Assembly (NCBI GenBank): GCA_937141935.1
Contig: CAKZQS010000052.1
Span: 1 to 64,000, forward strand
Origin: an uncultured Ectothiorhodospiraceae bacterium
GTDB taxonomy: Bacteria; Pseudomonadota; Gammaproteobacteria; Nevskiales; Oceanococcaceae
Direction: 5' to 3'
Length of the DNA stretch: 64,000 bases
This document shows, in pieces, positions 21,098 to 30,517 of the stretch. The stretch's first letter is position 1. Each line of letters begins with the position of its first letter. Both the position numbers and the translations under genes were made by a program. Under the pieces are notes generated by a model. The model saw nothing but the letters and a program-made list of their open reading frames with translations, made no database searches and was not told the origin of the DNA.

Positions 21098-21403
21098 TCA
21101 GCGCTGCTGGCTGAGGAAGGCGGCGATGTCGGCGATGTCCTCATCGCTCATCGAAACCGCTTGCGAATGCATCGTGGCGTGCGGGCGCTCGCCGCTGCGA
21201 TAGGCCTTCAGTGCGGCCTCGAGGTAGGCGGCGGGCTGGCCCCCCACCTTGGGTACGTCGTAGGTCGGGTAGGCATTGGTGTAGCTCGGGATGCCGTGGC
21301 AACCCATGCAGGTATCGAACTTCACCTTGCCGGCCGCGGCATCGCCGGCGGCTTGCGCGGACAGGGCGCTGCCGACCAGCGCAATCAGAGCGATCAGACG
21401 CAT
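21098..21403 (-). CDS. Monoheme class I cytochrome c
   Basis: A 101-aa periplasmic cytochrome. A signal peptide (MRLIALIALVGSALSAQA) precedes heme motif CMGCHGIPSY, then PKVGGQPAAYLEAALKAYRSG and a Met-rich HATMHSQAVSM ligand region. The start at 21403 gives a clean signal peptide; longer in-frame readings add a Pro/Ala/Arg-rich stretch with no likeness. It is the first gene of a two-cytochrome operon and is divergent from the ppx gene. Role inferred only as a soluble electron carrier. Confidence 0.9.
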   Translation of the reverse strand: MRLIALIALVGSALSAQAAGDAAAGKVKFDTCMGCHGIPSYTNAYPTYDVPKVGGQPAAYLEAALKAYRSGERPHATMHSQAVSMSDEDIADIAAFLSQQR

Positions 21404-21561
21404 GTTTGTGCAGTTTCGCGGGGGTAATCCCACGAATTTTCGCCCCTGGCGGCGGGTCGCGTCAAACCCGCGGCGGGCACCCGGGCCGGCCGCCCGGGCC
21501 AGCAGCCCTGCTGGCTCCGTGCCGGACCGTAGCCGGCGGTGGCGCTGTCGGGCCACGCGGT

Positions 21562-21567
21562 TATGAT
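21562..21567 (+). promoter_or_regulatory. -10-like TATGAT immediately before ppx
   Basis: TATGAT ends six bases before the ATG at 21574. If used, transcription would begin at about the start codon, giving a leaderless mRNA. No -35 box is seen, so confidence is low. Confidence 0.3.
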
Positions 21568-21573
21568 CCGTGC

Positions 21574-23133
21574 ATGACTGCACCGGCTTCTTCCTCACCG
21601 GTCTCGCCCGCGGCGGGCGCGAGCGCCGCCACCGCGGACGAGCCCCTGACGCTGGCTGCCGTGGACCTGGGCTCGAACAGCTTTCATATGGTGGTGATGC
21701 GCCAGTCCGGCGCCGGGCTGCAGGTGCTGGACCGCATTCGCGAGCCGGTCCGGCTGGCCTCCGGGCTGGGGCCGGACAAGCGGCTGACGCCGGCGGTGGA
21801 GGCCCGGGCGCTGCAATGCCTGGAGCGATTCGGGCAGGTGCTGCGCGGGATTCCCGCCGCACAGGTGCGGGTGCTGGGCACCAACACGCTGCGCCGCCTG
21901 GGGCCGGCCGCGCCCTTCATCCGTGCCGCCGAGCGTGCGCTGGGCAAGCCGGTCGAGGTGATTTCCGGCGTCGAGGAGGCCCGCCTGATCTATGGCGGCG
22001 TGGTGCACGCGCTGAACGGCCAGGACGAGCGCCGGCTGGTCGTCGACATTGGCGGCGGCAGCACCGAGCTGATCGTCGGCCAGGGCCAGCGCCCCGAGCT
22101 GATGGAAAGCGTGCACATGGGCTGCGTGACCTGGACGCAGCGCTATTTCGCCGACGGCAAGATCACGGCCCGGCGCCTGCAGCGCGCCCGGCTGGCCGCC
22201 GCGGCCGAGCTGGACTTTCTTGAGGCGCGCTACCGCCGGGCCGGCTGGGCGCGCGGCATCGGCGCCTCGGGCAGCGTGCGCTCCGTCTGGCGTGTCGCCG
22301 CCGAGCTGGGCCATGGCGATGACCACCTCAGCGCCGCCGGGCTGGAGGCCGTGGGCGAGGCGCTGGCCGAGCGTGGGCGTATCGACAAGGTGGCCTTCGA
22401 GGGCCTGCGCGAGGACCGCCAGCCGGTGTTCATCGGCTCCTGGTGCGTGCTGGCCGGGGTCTTCGACGCCTTGCGACTGAAGCGCATGGACGTGTCGGAT
22501 CGCGCGCTGCGCGAAGGCATCATTTACGACCTGCTGGGGCGGCTGCAGGATGCCGACGTGCGCGAAAGCTCGGCTCAGCAGATGGCCGAGCGCTTTGCCG
22601 TCGATGGCGCGCAGGCCGAGCGCGTCTGGCAGATGGCCCGGCACTTGTTCGAGCAGGTGGCGCGCGACTGGGGCCTGAGCCGCCGCGAGCACCTGCCCTA
22701 TCTGCGCTGGGCCTGCCGCCTGCACGAGCTGGGCCTGGCGATCTCGCATGCCGGTTTTCACAAGCACGGCGCTTACGTGCTGGCCAAGGCCGACATGCAT
22801 GGCTTCTCCCGCCGCGACCAGATGCTGGTGGCGGCGCTGGTGCGGGTGCACCGCGGCCGGCTGGCCCGCGGCGTGCTGGACGAGCTGCCCGGCGACTGGC
22901 CGCAGCACGCCTTGGCGCTGGCGCTGCTGCTGCGCCTGGCCGTGGTGCTCTGTCGCGCCCGTTGCGAGATCGAGGGCGTCGAGGCCCTGCGCCTGAGCGG
23001 CACACGCGAGGCGCTGCGGCTGACGCTGCCGCCGGACTGGCTGCAGCGCTACCCGCTGACCGTCGCCGACGTCGAGGCCGAAGGCGAGCGCCTGTCGGCC
23101 CAGGGCCTGGGGCTCGCGCTGCAGGTCGACTGA
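21574..23133 (+). CDS. ppx: Exopolyphosphatase / guanosine pentaphosphate phosphohydrolase family
   Basis: A 519-aa Ppx/GppA protein hydrolysing polyphosphate ends (or pppGpp). The actin-like ATPase-fold domain carries the phosphate 1 motif AAVDLGSNSFHMVV, the VLGTNTLRR segment, the catalytic Glu region (GVEEARLIYGGV) and VVDIGGGSTELIVG. The C-terminal HD-like helical domain contains RLHELGLAISHAGFHKHGAYVL. Total length fits proteobacterial Ppx. About 25 N-terminal residues rich in Ala/Ser/Pro precede the domain. Start taken at the first in-frame ATG after the stop-containing region; ribosome site weak. Confidence 0.93.
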   Translation: MTAPASSSPVSPAAGASAATADEPLTLAAVDLGSNSFHMVVMRQSGAGLQVLDRIREPVRLASGLGPDKRLTPAVEARALQCLERFGQVLRGIPAAQVRVLGTNTLRRLGPAAPFIRAAERALGKPVEVISGVEEARLIYGGVVHALNGQDERRLVVDIGGGSTELIVGQGQRPELMESVHMGCVTWTQRYFADGKITARRLQRARLAAAAELDFLEARYRRAGWARGIGASGSVRSVWRVAAELGHGDDHLSAAGLEAVGEALAERGRIDKVAFEGLREDRQPVFIGSWCVLAGVFDALRLKRMDVSDRALREGIIYDLLGRLQDADVRESSAQQMAERFAVDGAQAERVWQMARHLFEQVARDWGLSRREHLPYLRWACRLHELGLAISHAGFHKHGAYVLAKADMHGFSRRDQMLVAALVRVHRGRLARGVLDELPGDWPQHALALALLLRLAVVLCRARCEIEGVEALRLSGTREALRLTLPPDWLQRYPLTVADVEAEGERLSAQGLGLALQVD

Positions 23134-23139
23134 TACACT
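23131..23139 (+). promoter_or_regulatory. Extended -10 promoter for the membrane protein-ubiE genes
   Basis: TGATACACT has the TGn extension plus a TACACT hexamer (23134-23139). It overlaps the ppx stop codon and lies 57 bp before the next gene. Confidence 0.4.
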
Positions 23140-23195
23140 GCCGCCCCGGGCCCGCGGGCGACGCGCGTGCCGCGTCTGCGCGACAGGAGTAAACG

Positions 23196-23771
23196 ATGCT
23201 GCGGATCTTTGGTGGGGCGGCCCTGGCGGCGACCCTGGTGTTCTTCTGGGGATTTCTGTTCTGGACCGTGCTGCCGGTCGGCAGCGGCGCCGTGCAGGGC
23301 GCGCCGGATGGCGCCGCGCTGCAGGCTGCTCTGGATGCCGAGCTGCCCGCCAGCGGCAGCTACATGGTTCCCTACAGCGAGCAGCCCGACAGCGACACCG
23401 CCTATCACGAGGCGCATACCGCCGGCCCGATCGCGCTGATTTACTTTCGCAAGAACGGCGCCGAGCCGATGGCGCCCGGCGTGCTGCTGCGCGGCTGGCT
23501 GCACGGCTTTGCCACGCTGCTGCTGATGGCGGTGCTGGTGCGCCTGCTGGCCGGCAACGGGGGCTTCGGGCTGCGCTTTGGCATTGCCGCCGGCGGCGGC
23601 ATCGTGGGCAGCGTGTTCGCCCACCTGGGCGCGCCGATCTGGTGGTACCAGCCCTGGGACTTCGCGCTGACCCAGCTCAGCTATGAGGCCGGCGCCTGGG
23701 TGCTCGGTGGCCTGGTGCTGGCCGCGCTGCTGCGCTCGGGCCCGCCCAAGCCCTCGCTGACGCAGCTCTAG
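23196..23771 (+). CDS. Conserved membrane protein of unknown function
   Basis: A 191-aa inner-membrane protein with four predicted TM segments: ~5-28, ~98-118, ~128-145 and ~165-185. A periplasmic or cytoplasmic loop (~30-90) contains ELPASGSYMVPY and a GPIALIYFRKNGAEPM motif. I recognise the general pattern of an unnamed conserved bacterial membrane family (short loop containing a small acidic stretch followed by YF/YH..G.EPM), without known function. AGGAG stands at good spacing before the ATG. Its stop is seven bases before the ubiE ATG, so it is likely co-transcribed with the ubiquinone genes. Confidence 0.8.
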   Translation: MLRIFGGAALAATLVFFWGFLFWTVLPVGSGAVQGAPDGAALQAALDAELPASGSYMVPYSEQPDSDTAYHEAHTAGPIALIYFRKNGAEPMAPGVLLRGWLHGFATLLLMAVLVRLLAGNGGFGLRFGIAAGGGIVGSVFAHLGAPIWWYQPWDFALTQLSYEAGAWVLGGLVLAALLRSGPPKPSLTQL

Positions 23772-23777
23772 CCCGGG

Positions 23778-24524
23778 ATGGCACAGGACAAGACCACCCA
23801 TTTCGGTTACGAGGACGTGCGCTGGGAGGACAAGGCCCGGCGCGTCGAGCAGGTCTTCGATTCGGTCGCCGGTCGCTATGACCTGATGAACGACCTGATG
23901 TCGATGGGCGTGCACCGTGTGTGGAAGCGCTTCGCCATCGGCCTGGCCGCCGTGCGCCCCGAGGACGCGGTGCTGGACCTGGCCGCCGGCACCGGCGACC
24001 TGGCGCTGGCCATGGCCGGCCGCCTCGGGCCGCGTGGCCGCATGACGCTGGCCGACTACAACGGCAACATGCTGGCGCTGGGCCGCGACCGCATGCTCAA
24101 CGCCGGCCACAGCGACGCCACCTTCGTGCAGGGCGATGCCGAGGCCTTGCCCTTCGCCGACGACAGCTTCGACCTGGTCACGATGGCCTTCGGGCTGCGC
24201 AATGTGCGCGACAAGGATGCGGCGCTGGCCTCGATCTACCGCGTGCTGCGCCCGGGCGGGCGGCTGCTGGTGCTGGAGTTCTCCAAGCCGCGCAATCCGC
24301 TGCTGGCGCGGGCCTACGATGCCTATTCCTTCTCGGTGCTGCCGCGCCTGGGTCAGGCGGTGGCCGACGACGCCGACTCCTATCGCTACCTGGCCGAGTC
24401 GATCCGCCGCCACCCCGACCAGGACACGCTGCAGGGCATGTTCGAGCTGGCCGGCTTCGAGCGCACCCAGGTCTACAACCTGACCGGCGGCATCGTCGCG
24501 GTGCACCGGGGCTACAAGCTGTGA
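23778..24524 (+). CDS. ubiE: Ubiquinone/menaquinone C-methyltransferase UbiE
   Basis: A 248-aa SAM-dependent methyltransferase that C-methylates the benzoquinol ring in ubiquinone synthesis. Family signatures: [25 protein letters not shown] at the N-terminus (read as two overlapping motifs), SAM-binding [15 protein letters not shown], ANMLxxGR-like NMLALGRDR and [14 protein letters not shown], and a C-terminal [14 protein letters not shown]. It is first of ubiE-ubiJ-ubiB, and its TGA stop overlaps the GTG start of ubiJ. Confidence 0.97.
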   Translation: MAQDKTTHFGYEDVRWEDKARRVEQVFDSVAGRYDLMNDLMSMGVHRVWKRFAIGLAAVRPEDAVLDLAAGTGDLALAMAGRLGPRGRMTLADYNGNMLALGRDRMLNAGHSDATFVQGDAEALPFADDSFDLVTMAFGLRNVRDKDAALASIYRVLRPGGRLLVLEFSKPRNPLLARAYDAYSFSVLPRLGQAVADDADSYRYLAESIRRHPDQDTLQGMFELAGFERTQVYNLTGGIVAVHRGYKL

Positions 24525-25138
24525 CGCCGCCCGCGCTGCTGCTGGGCGCGCTGGAATCCTTGCTGAACCGGCTGCTGGCGCGGGACCCGCATGCGCTGGC
24601 GCAGCTGCAGGCGCTGGGCGGTGGCGTGGTGCTGCGGCTGACCGAGCTGGACTGGGAGCTGGGCGTGTACCCGGTGGCGCATGGCGTGGTGCTGGGGCCG
24701 GCCGAGCGCGGCGCGCGCGCCCAGGTGGAACTGCAGACCAAGGCCGTATTCGCGCTGTTGCGTGACCCCCGCGCGGGCCGCGCGGTGCCCGGCATGCATG
24801 TGGCGGGCGATGCCGAATACCTGCAACGCTTCGTCGAGGTCTTCCAGGGCCTGGAGGCCGACCTCGCCGGCCTGCTGGAGCCCTGGCTGGGTGAGCAGGC
24901 CGCGCCGGCCGCGGCCGGCTTGCGCCGCGTGCAGGGCTTCTTGCGGCGCGGCTTGTCGGGGCTGGAGGCCAGCGGCGCCGAGTTTCTGGCCGAGGAGTCG
25001 CGCGACCTGGTGCCGGCTGCCGAGCTGGAGGACTGGATGCGCGAGGTCGAGGAGCTGGATCTGGACGTGGAACGCTTCGAGGCGCGCCTGCGCCGCGTGG
25101 AGCGCCGGGCGGGCCACGGCGGCGAGCCGGTCGCCTGA
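24521..25138 (+). CDS. ubiJ: Ubiquinone biosynthesis accessory factor UbiJ
   Basis: A 205-aa protein in the position and size of UbiJ, the lipid-binding SCP2-domain partner of UbiK that helps assemble the cytosolic Ubi complex. Residues ~1-110 carry the SCP2-like core ([17 protein letters not shown], then [17 protein letters not shown]). A helical, acidic C-terminal region ([21 protein letters not shown]) follows. The GTG start at 24521 sits in a GTGA overlap with the ubiE stop; no in-frame ATG lies nearby. It ends with TGATG overlapping the ubiB start. Confidence 0.9.
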   Translation: MTPPALLLGALESLLNRLLARDPHALAQLQALGGGVVLRLTELDWELGVYPVAHGVVLGPAERGARAQVELQTKAVFALLRDPRAGRAVPGMHVAGDAEYLQRFVEVFQGLEADLAGLLEPWLGEQAAPAAAGLRRVQGFLRRGLSGLEASGAEFLAEESRDLVPAAELEDWMREVEELDLDVERFEARLRRVERRAGHGGEPVA

Positions 25139-26757
25139 TGCTGCGCTCGGGCTCCCAATGGCTGCGCCTGTGGCGCATCTGGCGCGTGCTGCGCCGGCAC
25201 GGTGTGGACCAGGCCTGGGGCTGGCGCGCCGGGCGCCAGTTTGATGCGCCGCTGGGCGCGCGCATCCGGGCCGCGCTGGAAGAACTGGGCCCGGTGTTCA
25301 TCAAGTTCGGCCAGGCGCTGTCGACGCGGCCGGATCTGCTGCCGCCGGACATCGCCGCCGAGCTGGCCCTGCTGCAGGACGCGGTAACGCCCTTCCCCGG
25401 CGCCGAAGCGGTGGCGCTGGTCGAGCGCGAGCTGGGCATGCCGGTGGCGCAGGCCTACGCCGAGTTCGACATCGAGCCGCTGGCCTCGGCCTCGGTGGCC
25501 CAGGTGCATACCGCGCGGCTGCATGGCGAGGAGGGCGAGCCGGGGCTGGAGGTCGTGGTCAAGGTGCTGCGGCCCGGCATCCACGAGCGGGTGGCGCGCG
25601 ATGTGGCCCTGCTGCACTTCCTGGCCGGCCTGGCCGAGCGCCTGCGGCCCGAGCTGTCGCGCCGGCTGCGCCCGCGCGAGGTGGTGGCCGAATACGAGAA
25701 AGTCATCACCGACGAGCTGGACCTGCTGCGCGAAGCCGCCAACGCCAGCCAGCTGCGCCGCAACTGGCTGGGCTCGGAGCTGATCTACCACCCCATCGTG
25801 TTCTGGCAGCACACCCGCGCCTCGGTGCTGACGCTGGAGCGCCTGCACGGCCTGCCGGTCGATGAAATCGCGCAGCTGCGGGAGCTGGGCGCCGATTTCT
25901 CGGTGCTGGCCGAGCGCGGGGTCGAGATCTTTTTCACCCAGACCTTCGTGCACAACTTCTTCCACGCCGACATGCACCCGGGCAATGTCTACGTAGACCC
26001 GGCCAACCCGGCGGCGCCGCGCTACCTGGCGCTGGATTTCGGCATCGTCGGCTCGCTGACCCCGGCCGACCAGCGCTACCTGGCCGAGAACTTCCTGGCC
26101 TTCTTCAATCAGGACTACCGGCGCGTGGCCGAGCTGCACATCGAGTCCGGCTGGGTGCCCCGGGAGACGCGGCTGGACGAGTTCGAGGGCGCGATCCGCG
26201 CCGTCTGCGAGCCGATTTTCGACAAGCCGCTGAAGGATATTTCCTTCGGCCTGGTGCTGATGCGGCTGTTCGCCGTGGCGCGGCGCTTCGAGATGCGCGT
26301 GCAGCCGCAGCTGGTGCTGCTGCAGAAAACGCTGCTGAATATCGAGGGCCTGGGCCGTCAGCTTTACCCCGAGCTGGACCTGATGCGCACCGCCAAGCCC
26401 ATCCTCGAGCGCTGGATGCGCGAGCGGCTGTCGCCGCGCTTCGCCTTCGAGCGGGTCAAGCCGCAGCTGCCGGCGCTGGCCGATGCCCTGCCGGCGCTGC
26501 TGCAGCGCCTGGGCGAAGAGCCGGCCACCGCGCGGCTGGCACGCGAGGTCGCCGAACTGCGCGCCGAGCAGCGCCGGCAGGCCGCGACCCAGGGCTGGGT
26601 GCTGGCGGGCAGCGCCGCGCTGGTCGGCGTCGCCATCAGCCTGGGGCTGGATAATCTGGCGCCGCTGCGGGTGGGCGGGCTGCCGCTGTCGGCCTGTGTC
26701 TTCGCCGTGGTCGCCGCCTGGTGCGGCCTGCGCGCCTGGCGGGCCGGCCGCGCCTGA
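25138..26757 (+). CDS. ubiB: Ubiquinone biosynthesis protein kinase-like ATPase UbiB
   Basis: A 539-aa ABC1/ADCK-type atypical kinase-like ATPase needed for ubiquinone synthesis. It shows the KxGQ motif ([16 protein letters not shown]), the alanine-rich nucleotide loop ([11 protein letters not shown]), the catalytic-loop equivalent [10 protein letters not shown] and the metal-binding DFG (ALDFGIVG). Two C-terminal hydrophobic segments (~482-500 and ~510-530) anchor it to the inner membrane. It is the last gene of the ubiE-ubiJ-ubiB operon, joined to ubiJ by a one-base overlap. Confidence 0.97.
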   Translation: MLRSGSQWLRLWRIWRVLRRHGVDQAWGWRAGRQFDAPLGARIRAALEELGPVFIKFGQALSTRPDLLPPDIAAELALLQDAVTPFPGAEAVALVERELGMPVAQAYAEFDIEPLASASVAQVHTARLHGEEGEPGLEVVVKVLRPGIHERVARDVALLHFLAGLAERLRPELSRRLRPREVVAEYEKVITDELDLLREAANASQLRRNWLGSELIYHPIVFWQHTRASVLTLERLHGLPVDEIAQLRELGADFSVLAERGVEIFFTQTFVHNFFHADMHPGNVYVDPANPAAPRYLALDFGIVGSLTPADQRYLAENFLAFFNQDYRRVAELHIESGWVPRETRLDEFEGAIRAVCEPIFDKPLKDISFGLVLMRLFAVARRFEMRVQPQLVLLQKTLLNIEGLGRQLYPELDLMRTAKPILERWMRERLSPRFAFERVKPQLPALADALPALLQRLGEEPATARLAREVAELRAEQRRQAATQGWVLAGSAALVGVAISLGLDNLAPLRVGGLPLSACVFAVVAAWCGLRAWRAGRA

Positions 26758-26782
26758 GCCCCGCGCCCCCAGTCCTGCTCCG

Positions 26783-27661
26783 ATGAGCCCCGCAGACGAG
26801 GCGGCGCAGGCGCGCCGGCAGGCCTATGGGCTGATGCATGCCTGCGTGGTGCTGTGGGGCTTCACCGCCATCCTGGGCAAGCTGATCACGCTCTCCGCGG
26901 TAGTGCTGGTTGCCTGGCGCCTGCTGCTGGTGCTGGCGGTGCTGGTCTTGCTGCCGCGTACCTGGCGCGGCTGGCGGGCGATGGCGCCGGCGCTGCGCGC
27001 CCGGGCCGCACTGGCCGGGGTCTTCGTGGCGCTGCACTGGTGGACCTTTTACGGCGCGATCAAGCTGGCCAATGCCTCGGTTGCGGCGGCCTGCATCGCC
27101 GCGGCGCCGGTGTTCCTGGCCATCGTCGAGCCCTTGCTGACCCGGCGGCCCTTCCAGCGGCGCGAGCTGTGGCTGGCGACGCTGGCGATCCCGGGCGTGT
27201 GGCTGGTGGCCGGCGGCACGCCGCCGCAGATGGGCCTGGGCATCGCCGTGGGGCTGCTGTCGGCCTTCCTGGTCGCCATTTTCGGCGCGCTGAACAAGAC
27301 GCTGGCGCGCGAGGCCGACCCCTACACGCTGACCGCGGTGGAGTTCGTCGCCGGTTTGGGCGTGCTGGGCCTGGGCATCGCGCTGACCAGCCCGGCCGTG
27401 CTGCTGCCGGGGCCCACCGACCTGGGCTGGCTGCTGCTGCTGGCGCTGGGCTGCACGCTGGCGCCCTTCGTCATGGCCTTCGTCGCGCTGCGCACGCTGT
27501 CGGCCTGGGCCGCCCAGCTGGTGGTCAACCTGGAGCCCGTGTACGCGGTGGCGCTGGCGGCACTGTTGCTGGGCGAGGGCGCGCAGCTGAACTGGCCCTT
27601 CTACCTGGGCCTGGCCCTGCTGATTGCGGTGACGGCCAGCGCCGCACGCGCACCGCGTTAG
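26783..27661 (+). CDS. EamA/DMT-family transporter
   Basis: A 292-aa drug/metabolite transporter-type protein with ten predicted TM helices arranged as two EamA repeats (~15-140 and ~160-285). Recognisable are HACVVLWGFTAILGKL at the start, ANASVAAACIAAAPVFLAIVEPLL in the first repeat, and WAAQLVVNLEPVYAVALAALLLGE at the end of the second. Start at 26783 (MSPADEAAQ) gives a short cytoplasmic N-terminus. It is 25 bp after ubiB. Substrate unknown; such proteins export amino acids or metabolites. Confidence 0.88.
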   Translation: MSPADEAAQARRQAYGLMHACVVLWGFTAILGKLITLSAVVLVAWRLLLVLAVLVLLPRTWRGWRAMAPALRARAALAGVFVALHWWTFYGAIKLANASVAAACIAAAPVFLAIVEPLLTRRPFQRRELWLATLAIPGVWLVAGGTPPQMGLGIAVGLLSAFLVAIFGALNKTLAREADPYTLTAVEFVAGLGVLGLGIALTSPAVLLPGPTDLGWLLLLALGCTLAPFVMAFVALRTLSAWAAQLVVNLEPVYAVALAALLLGEGAQLNWPFYLGLALLIAVTASAARAPR

Positions 27662-27724
27662 GCCAGCGCCGAATTTGCGCGCGAAGGGGCCGCAGGCGGT
27701 CAGGCCGGCGGCTTGCGCGCGGGT

Positions 27725-29044
27725 TCAGCGCGTGCCGTTGTGCGCGATGACCAGACCCTTGAGCACATTCAGCGCCTCATACAGCGCGAAGTCGGTCTGC
27801 GCCAGTTGCAGCGAGGAGTTTGCCGGCGCGCCCGCGCCCGGCGTCGCCGGGTTGGCGGCGTCGCGGGTGTCATTGTCCAGGCGGTTGTCCAGGTCGGCCT
27901 CGGTCACCGGCTCGAAGGAGCGCTCGCGTTCGGTCACGTTCAGCGCCGCGATCTCGATGTCGGGCTTGATGCCCTCGGCCTGGATCGAGCGCCCGCTCGG
28001 CGTGTAGTAGCGCGCGGTGGTCAGCTTGATCGCGGCATCGTTGCGGATCGGCACGATGGTCTGCACCGAGCCCTTGCCGAAGGTGCGCTCGCCGACGATC
28101 ACGGCGCGGTTGTGGTCCTGCAGCGCGCCGGCCACGATTTCCGAGGCCGAAGCCGAGCCGGCGTTGACCAGCACGACGACCGGCCGCTCGTCGACCTCGT
28201 CACCCGGGCGGGCGGTGAACTCGCGGCCTTCGTTCTCGCCGCGGCCGCGAATCGAGACGATGGTGCCGCTGTTGAGGAAGGCGTCGGAGACCTCGACGGC
28301 CGCATTCAGCACGCCGCCGGGGTTGTTGCGCAGGTCCAGCACATAGCCCTGCAACTGCGGGTTTTCCTGCTGCAGCGTGCGCAGCTCGTCGGACAGCGAC
28401 TCGCCGGTGGCGCCGGTGAAGGTCGAGATGCGCACGTAGCCATAGCGCTCGTCCAGGGTGCGCGTGCGTACGCTCTTGACCTGGATGATGGCACGGGTCA
28501 GTTCGATGTCCAGCGGCTTGCGCTCGCCTTCGCGCATGACCAGCAGGCGGATGTCGGTGCCGGGCTTGCCGCGCATCATCTTGACGGCCTCGCGCAGGGT
28601 CATGCCCTTCACCGGCTTGTCGTCGATGCGGATGATCAGGTCGCCCGGCTCCATGCCGGCGCGGCTGGCGGGCGTGTCGTCGATCGGGGCCACGACGCGC
28701 ACGAAGCCGTCGGCCATCTGCACCTCGATGCCCAGCCCGCCGAACTGGCCGGAGGTGGACACGCGCATGTCCTTGAACTCCTCGACGTCCAGGTAGGCCG
28801 AGTGCGGGTCCAGCCCGGCCAGCAGGCCGCGGATCGCGTTCTCGATCAGCACCTCGTCCTCGACCTCTTCGACATAGGTCGCCTTGACCTGGCTCAGGAT
28901 CTCGGCAAAGGCCTGCAGATCGGCCAGCGGCAGGTCGATGGTCTGGTCGTCACGGGCGGCAAAAACGCCGGAGGCCAGGGCCAGGCACAGCCCGAACAGG
29001 GCACCAATGCTGACGAGGCCGAAGGCGCGGGGGGAGTTCTTCAT
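27725..29044 (-). CDS. ctpA: C-terminal processing peptidase (S41 family)
   Basis: A 439-aa periplasmic serine protease. An N-terminal signal/anchor (residues ~8-29) is followed by a helical cap, a PDZ domain (~98-180; GGLGIEV, then SRAGMEPGDLIIRIDD) and the S41 catalytic domain. The nucleophile lies in GSASASEI (296-303; probably Ser299) and Lys324 (TFGKGSVQT) is the general base. It ends in a disordered Asn/Pro/Ala-rich tail. Known homologues degrade peptidoglycan hydrolases or process exported proteins. It is immediately downstream of envC, the order seen in Pseudomonas, consistent with a role in cell-wall hydrolase control. Confidence 0.94.
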   Translation of the reverse strand: MKNSPRAFGLVSIGALFGLCLALASGVFAARDDQTIDLPLADLQAFAEILSQVKATYVEEVEDEVLIENAIRGLLAGLDPHSAYLDVEEFKDMRVSTSGQFGGLGIEVQMADGFVRVVAPIDDTPASRAGMEPGDLIIRIDDKPVKGMTLREAVKMMRGKPGTDIRLLVMREGERKPLDIELTRAIIQVKSVRTRTLDERYGYVRISTFTGATGESLSDELRTLQQENPQLQGYVLDLRNNPGGVLNAAVEVSDAFLNSGTIVSIRGRGENEGREFTARPGDEVDERPVVVLVNAGSASASEIVAGALQDHNRAVIVGERTFGKGSVQTIVPIRNDAAIKLTTARYYTPSGRSIQAEGIKPDIEIAALNVTERERSFEPVTEADLDNRLDNDTRDAANPATPGAGAPANSSLQLAQTDFALYEALNVLKGLVIAHNGTR

Positions 29045-29187
29045 AGGGGACTCAGGGCAAGCCCAATGGGTGTCGGGGCTTTGACAGCGAAAACGTCCAG
29101 ACATTAGCACAGGGGCCGCGCCGCCCCGGGTGGCGCTGACCACAGTCACGCCTGCAGGCTTTGGGCCCTGGCAGCCGGCCTGTCGAC

Positions 29188-30513
29188 TCAGGGCGCGTCG
29201 GCGAACCAGACGCGCGGGTCCAGCGATTCACGGCCGCGGCGCAGCTCGAAGTACACGGCGGGGCGCTCCAGCCCGCCGGTTTGTCCGCTGCGAATCACCG
29301 CTTCCCCCTCGGGCACGACATCGCCGACGCCGTGCAGCGCGGCCTGGGCGTGGCCATACAGGCTGAAATAGCCCTCGCCGTGATCCAGAATCACCGTCAG
29401 GCCGCGCTGCGGCAGCCAGCCCACCCAGGCGACCGTGCCCGGGTGCACCGCGGCCACGGCGGTGCCCGGCGGGCTGCCGACCAGCGTGCCGCGGCTGCGC
29501 TCGAGCCAGTTGCGGCTGCCGTAGCGGCGCAGCAGCGGGCCGGACAGCGGCCAGCGCAGCCGCCCCTTGCGCCGCGCGAGCGGCGTGCCGGCGGGCGCGG
29601 CGGCGGGGGCCGCCGCGGCGCGTTCGAGGCGGGTGATCAGCTCTTCGAGTTCGGCCAGCCGCGCCTGCGCCCGCTGGCTGTCGCGGTCCTCGCGGTCCAG
29701 CTTGCGCTCCAGGGCCGCCAGCACCTCGCGGTGCTCGGCCTCCAGCCTGGCCAGCTGCGCCTCGCGCTGTTTCAGGCTGCTGCGGTCGGCGCGCAGCGTT
29801 TCCAACAACTCTTGTTGCTCCGTGCGCAAAGCGGCGCTGCGCGTGGCCGCCCGCGCCAGCTCGGCCTGCAGCGTGCTGCGCTGGCGGCCGATTTCGCGCA
29901 GCCAGGCCTGCTGCCGCGCCTGCGCCATCGCGGCACTCGCCGCCCTGCCGGCGTCGTTGTCTTCGGGTCCCGGCGCGGGGCCGGGATCGCGACTGGGTGT
30001 GCGACTGGGATCGCCACCGGGCTCGCTGCTCGGTTTGCGACTCGATGGGCTCATGGGGCCGCTCGTGGCGCCGCCGGCCTTGGCGGTCAGCGCGGCCAGC
30101 TCGCGCAGCTGGGCCAGCCCGGCCTGGCGCTGGCGCTGCAGCGCCGCGGCTTCGGCGGCGAGGGCGGCCTCGCGCTGCGTGGCGTCGTCGATGCGCGCGT
30201 TCAGTGCACGCGCCTGCCGCCGCAGCTCGCCCTGGCGGCGCAGCAGCTTGTGCAGCTGCTCCTGCTCGCGTGCCTGCGCCTGCTGGCCGCGGCGGTGTTC
30301 CTCGGCGATCTGCTCCAGCTTGGCGCGCAGCGCCTCGCGTTCGGCCCGCGCGGCCGCCGCCCCGCCGCCGGTGTCGGCGAGCGCGACGCCGCTGCCGAGC
30401 AGCGCAGCGAGCAGCAAAGCCCTGGGCGCGCGCGCCAGGACCGGCCGCGCGCAGGCCGGCCTGCGCGGCGAGCCGGCGGGCTGCGATAATGCGCGATGAA
30501 ATTCGTCAAACAT
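29188..30513 (-). CDS. envC: Murein hydrolase activator EnvC
   Basis: A ~441-aa periplasmic protein: signal peptide (hydrophobic LLLAALLGSGVALA), long coiled coil (~55-300; Gln/Glu/Arg/Leu heptads) and C-terminal degenerate LytM domain (~315-435). In the LytM domain the metal-binding HxxxD is replaced (RGTLVGSPPG) while SLYGHAQA and VYFELRRG remain, as in EnvC, which activates AmiA/AmiB rather than cutting itself. The coiled coil is interrupted by a low-complexity Ser/Arg/Pro/Asp insert (~150-180). Start is uncertain: ATGs at 30513 and 30519 both overlap the divergent rhodanese gene start and promoter; no later ATG preserves the signal peptide. Confidence 0.88.
   Translation of the reverse strand: MFDEFHRALSQPAGSPRRPACARPVLARAPRALLLAALLGSGVALADTGGGAAAARAEREALRAKLEQIAEEHRRGQQAQAREQEQLHKLLRRQGELRRQARALNARIDDATQREAALAAEAAALQRQRQAGLAQLRELAALTAKAGGATSGPMSPSSRKPSSEPGGDPSRTPSRDPGPAPGPEDNDAGRAASAAMAQARQQAWLREIGRQRSTLQAELARAATRSAALRTEQQELLETLRADRSSLKQREAQLARLEAEHREVLAALERKLDREDRDSQRAQARLAELEELITRLERAAAAPAAAPAGTPLARRKGRLRWPLSGPLLRRYGSRNWLERSRGTLVGSPPGTAVAAVHPGTVAWVGWLPQRGLTVILDHGEGYFSLYGHAQAALHGVGDVVPEGEAVIRSGQTGGLERPAVYFELRRGRESLDPRVWFADAP
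30482..30490 (+). promoter_or_regulatory. Extended -10 promoter for rhodanese-secB-gpsA
   Basis: TGCGATAAT combines a TGn extension with GATAAT (30485-30490). It would start transcription ~20 nt before the rhodanese ATG, inside the envC 5' coding region. Confidence 0.5.
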
Positions 30514-30517
30514 CACC

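Noticed and set aside
27662-27724. Terminator between the converging EamA transporter and ctpA
   Set aside because: GC-rich hairpins exist but none is followed by a T-run on either strand.
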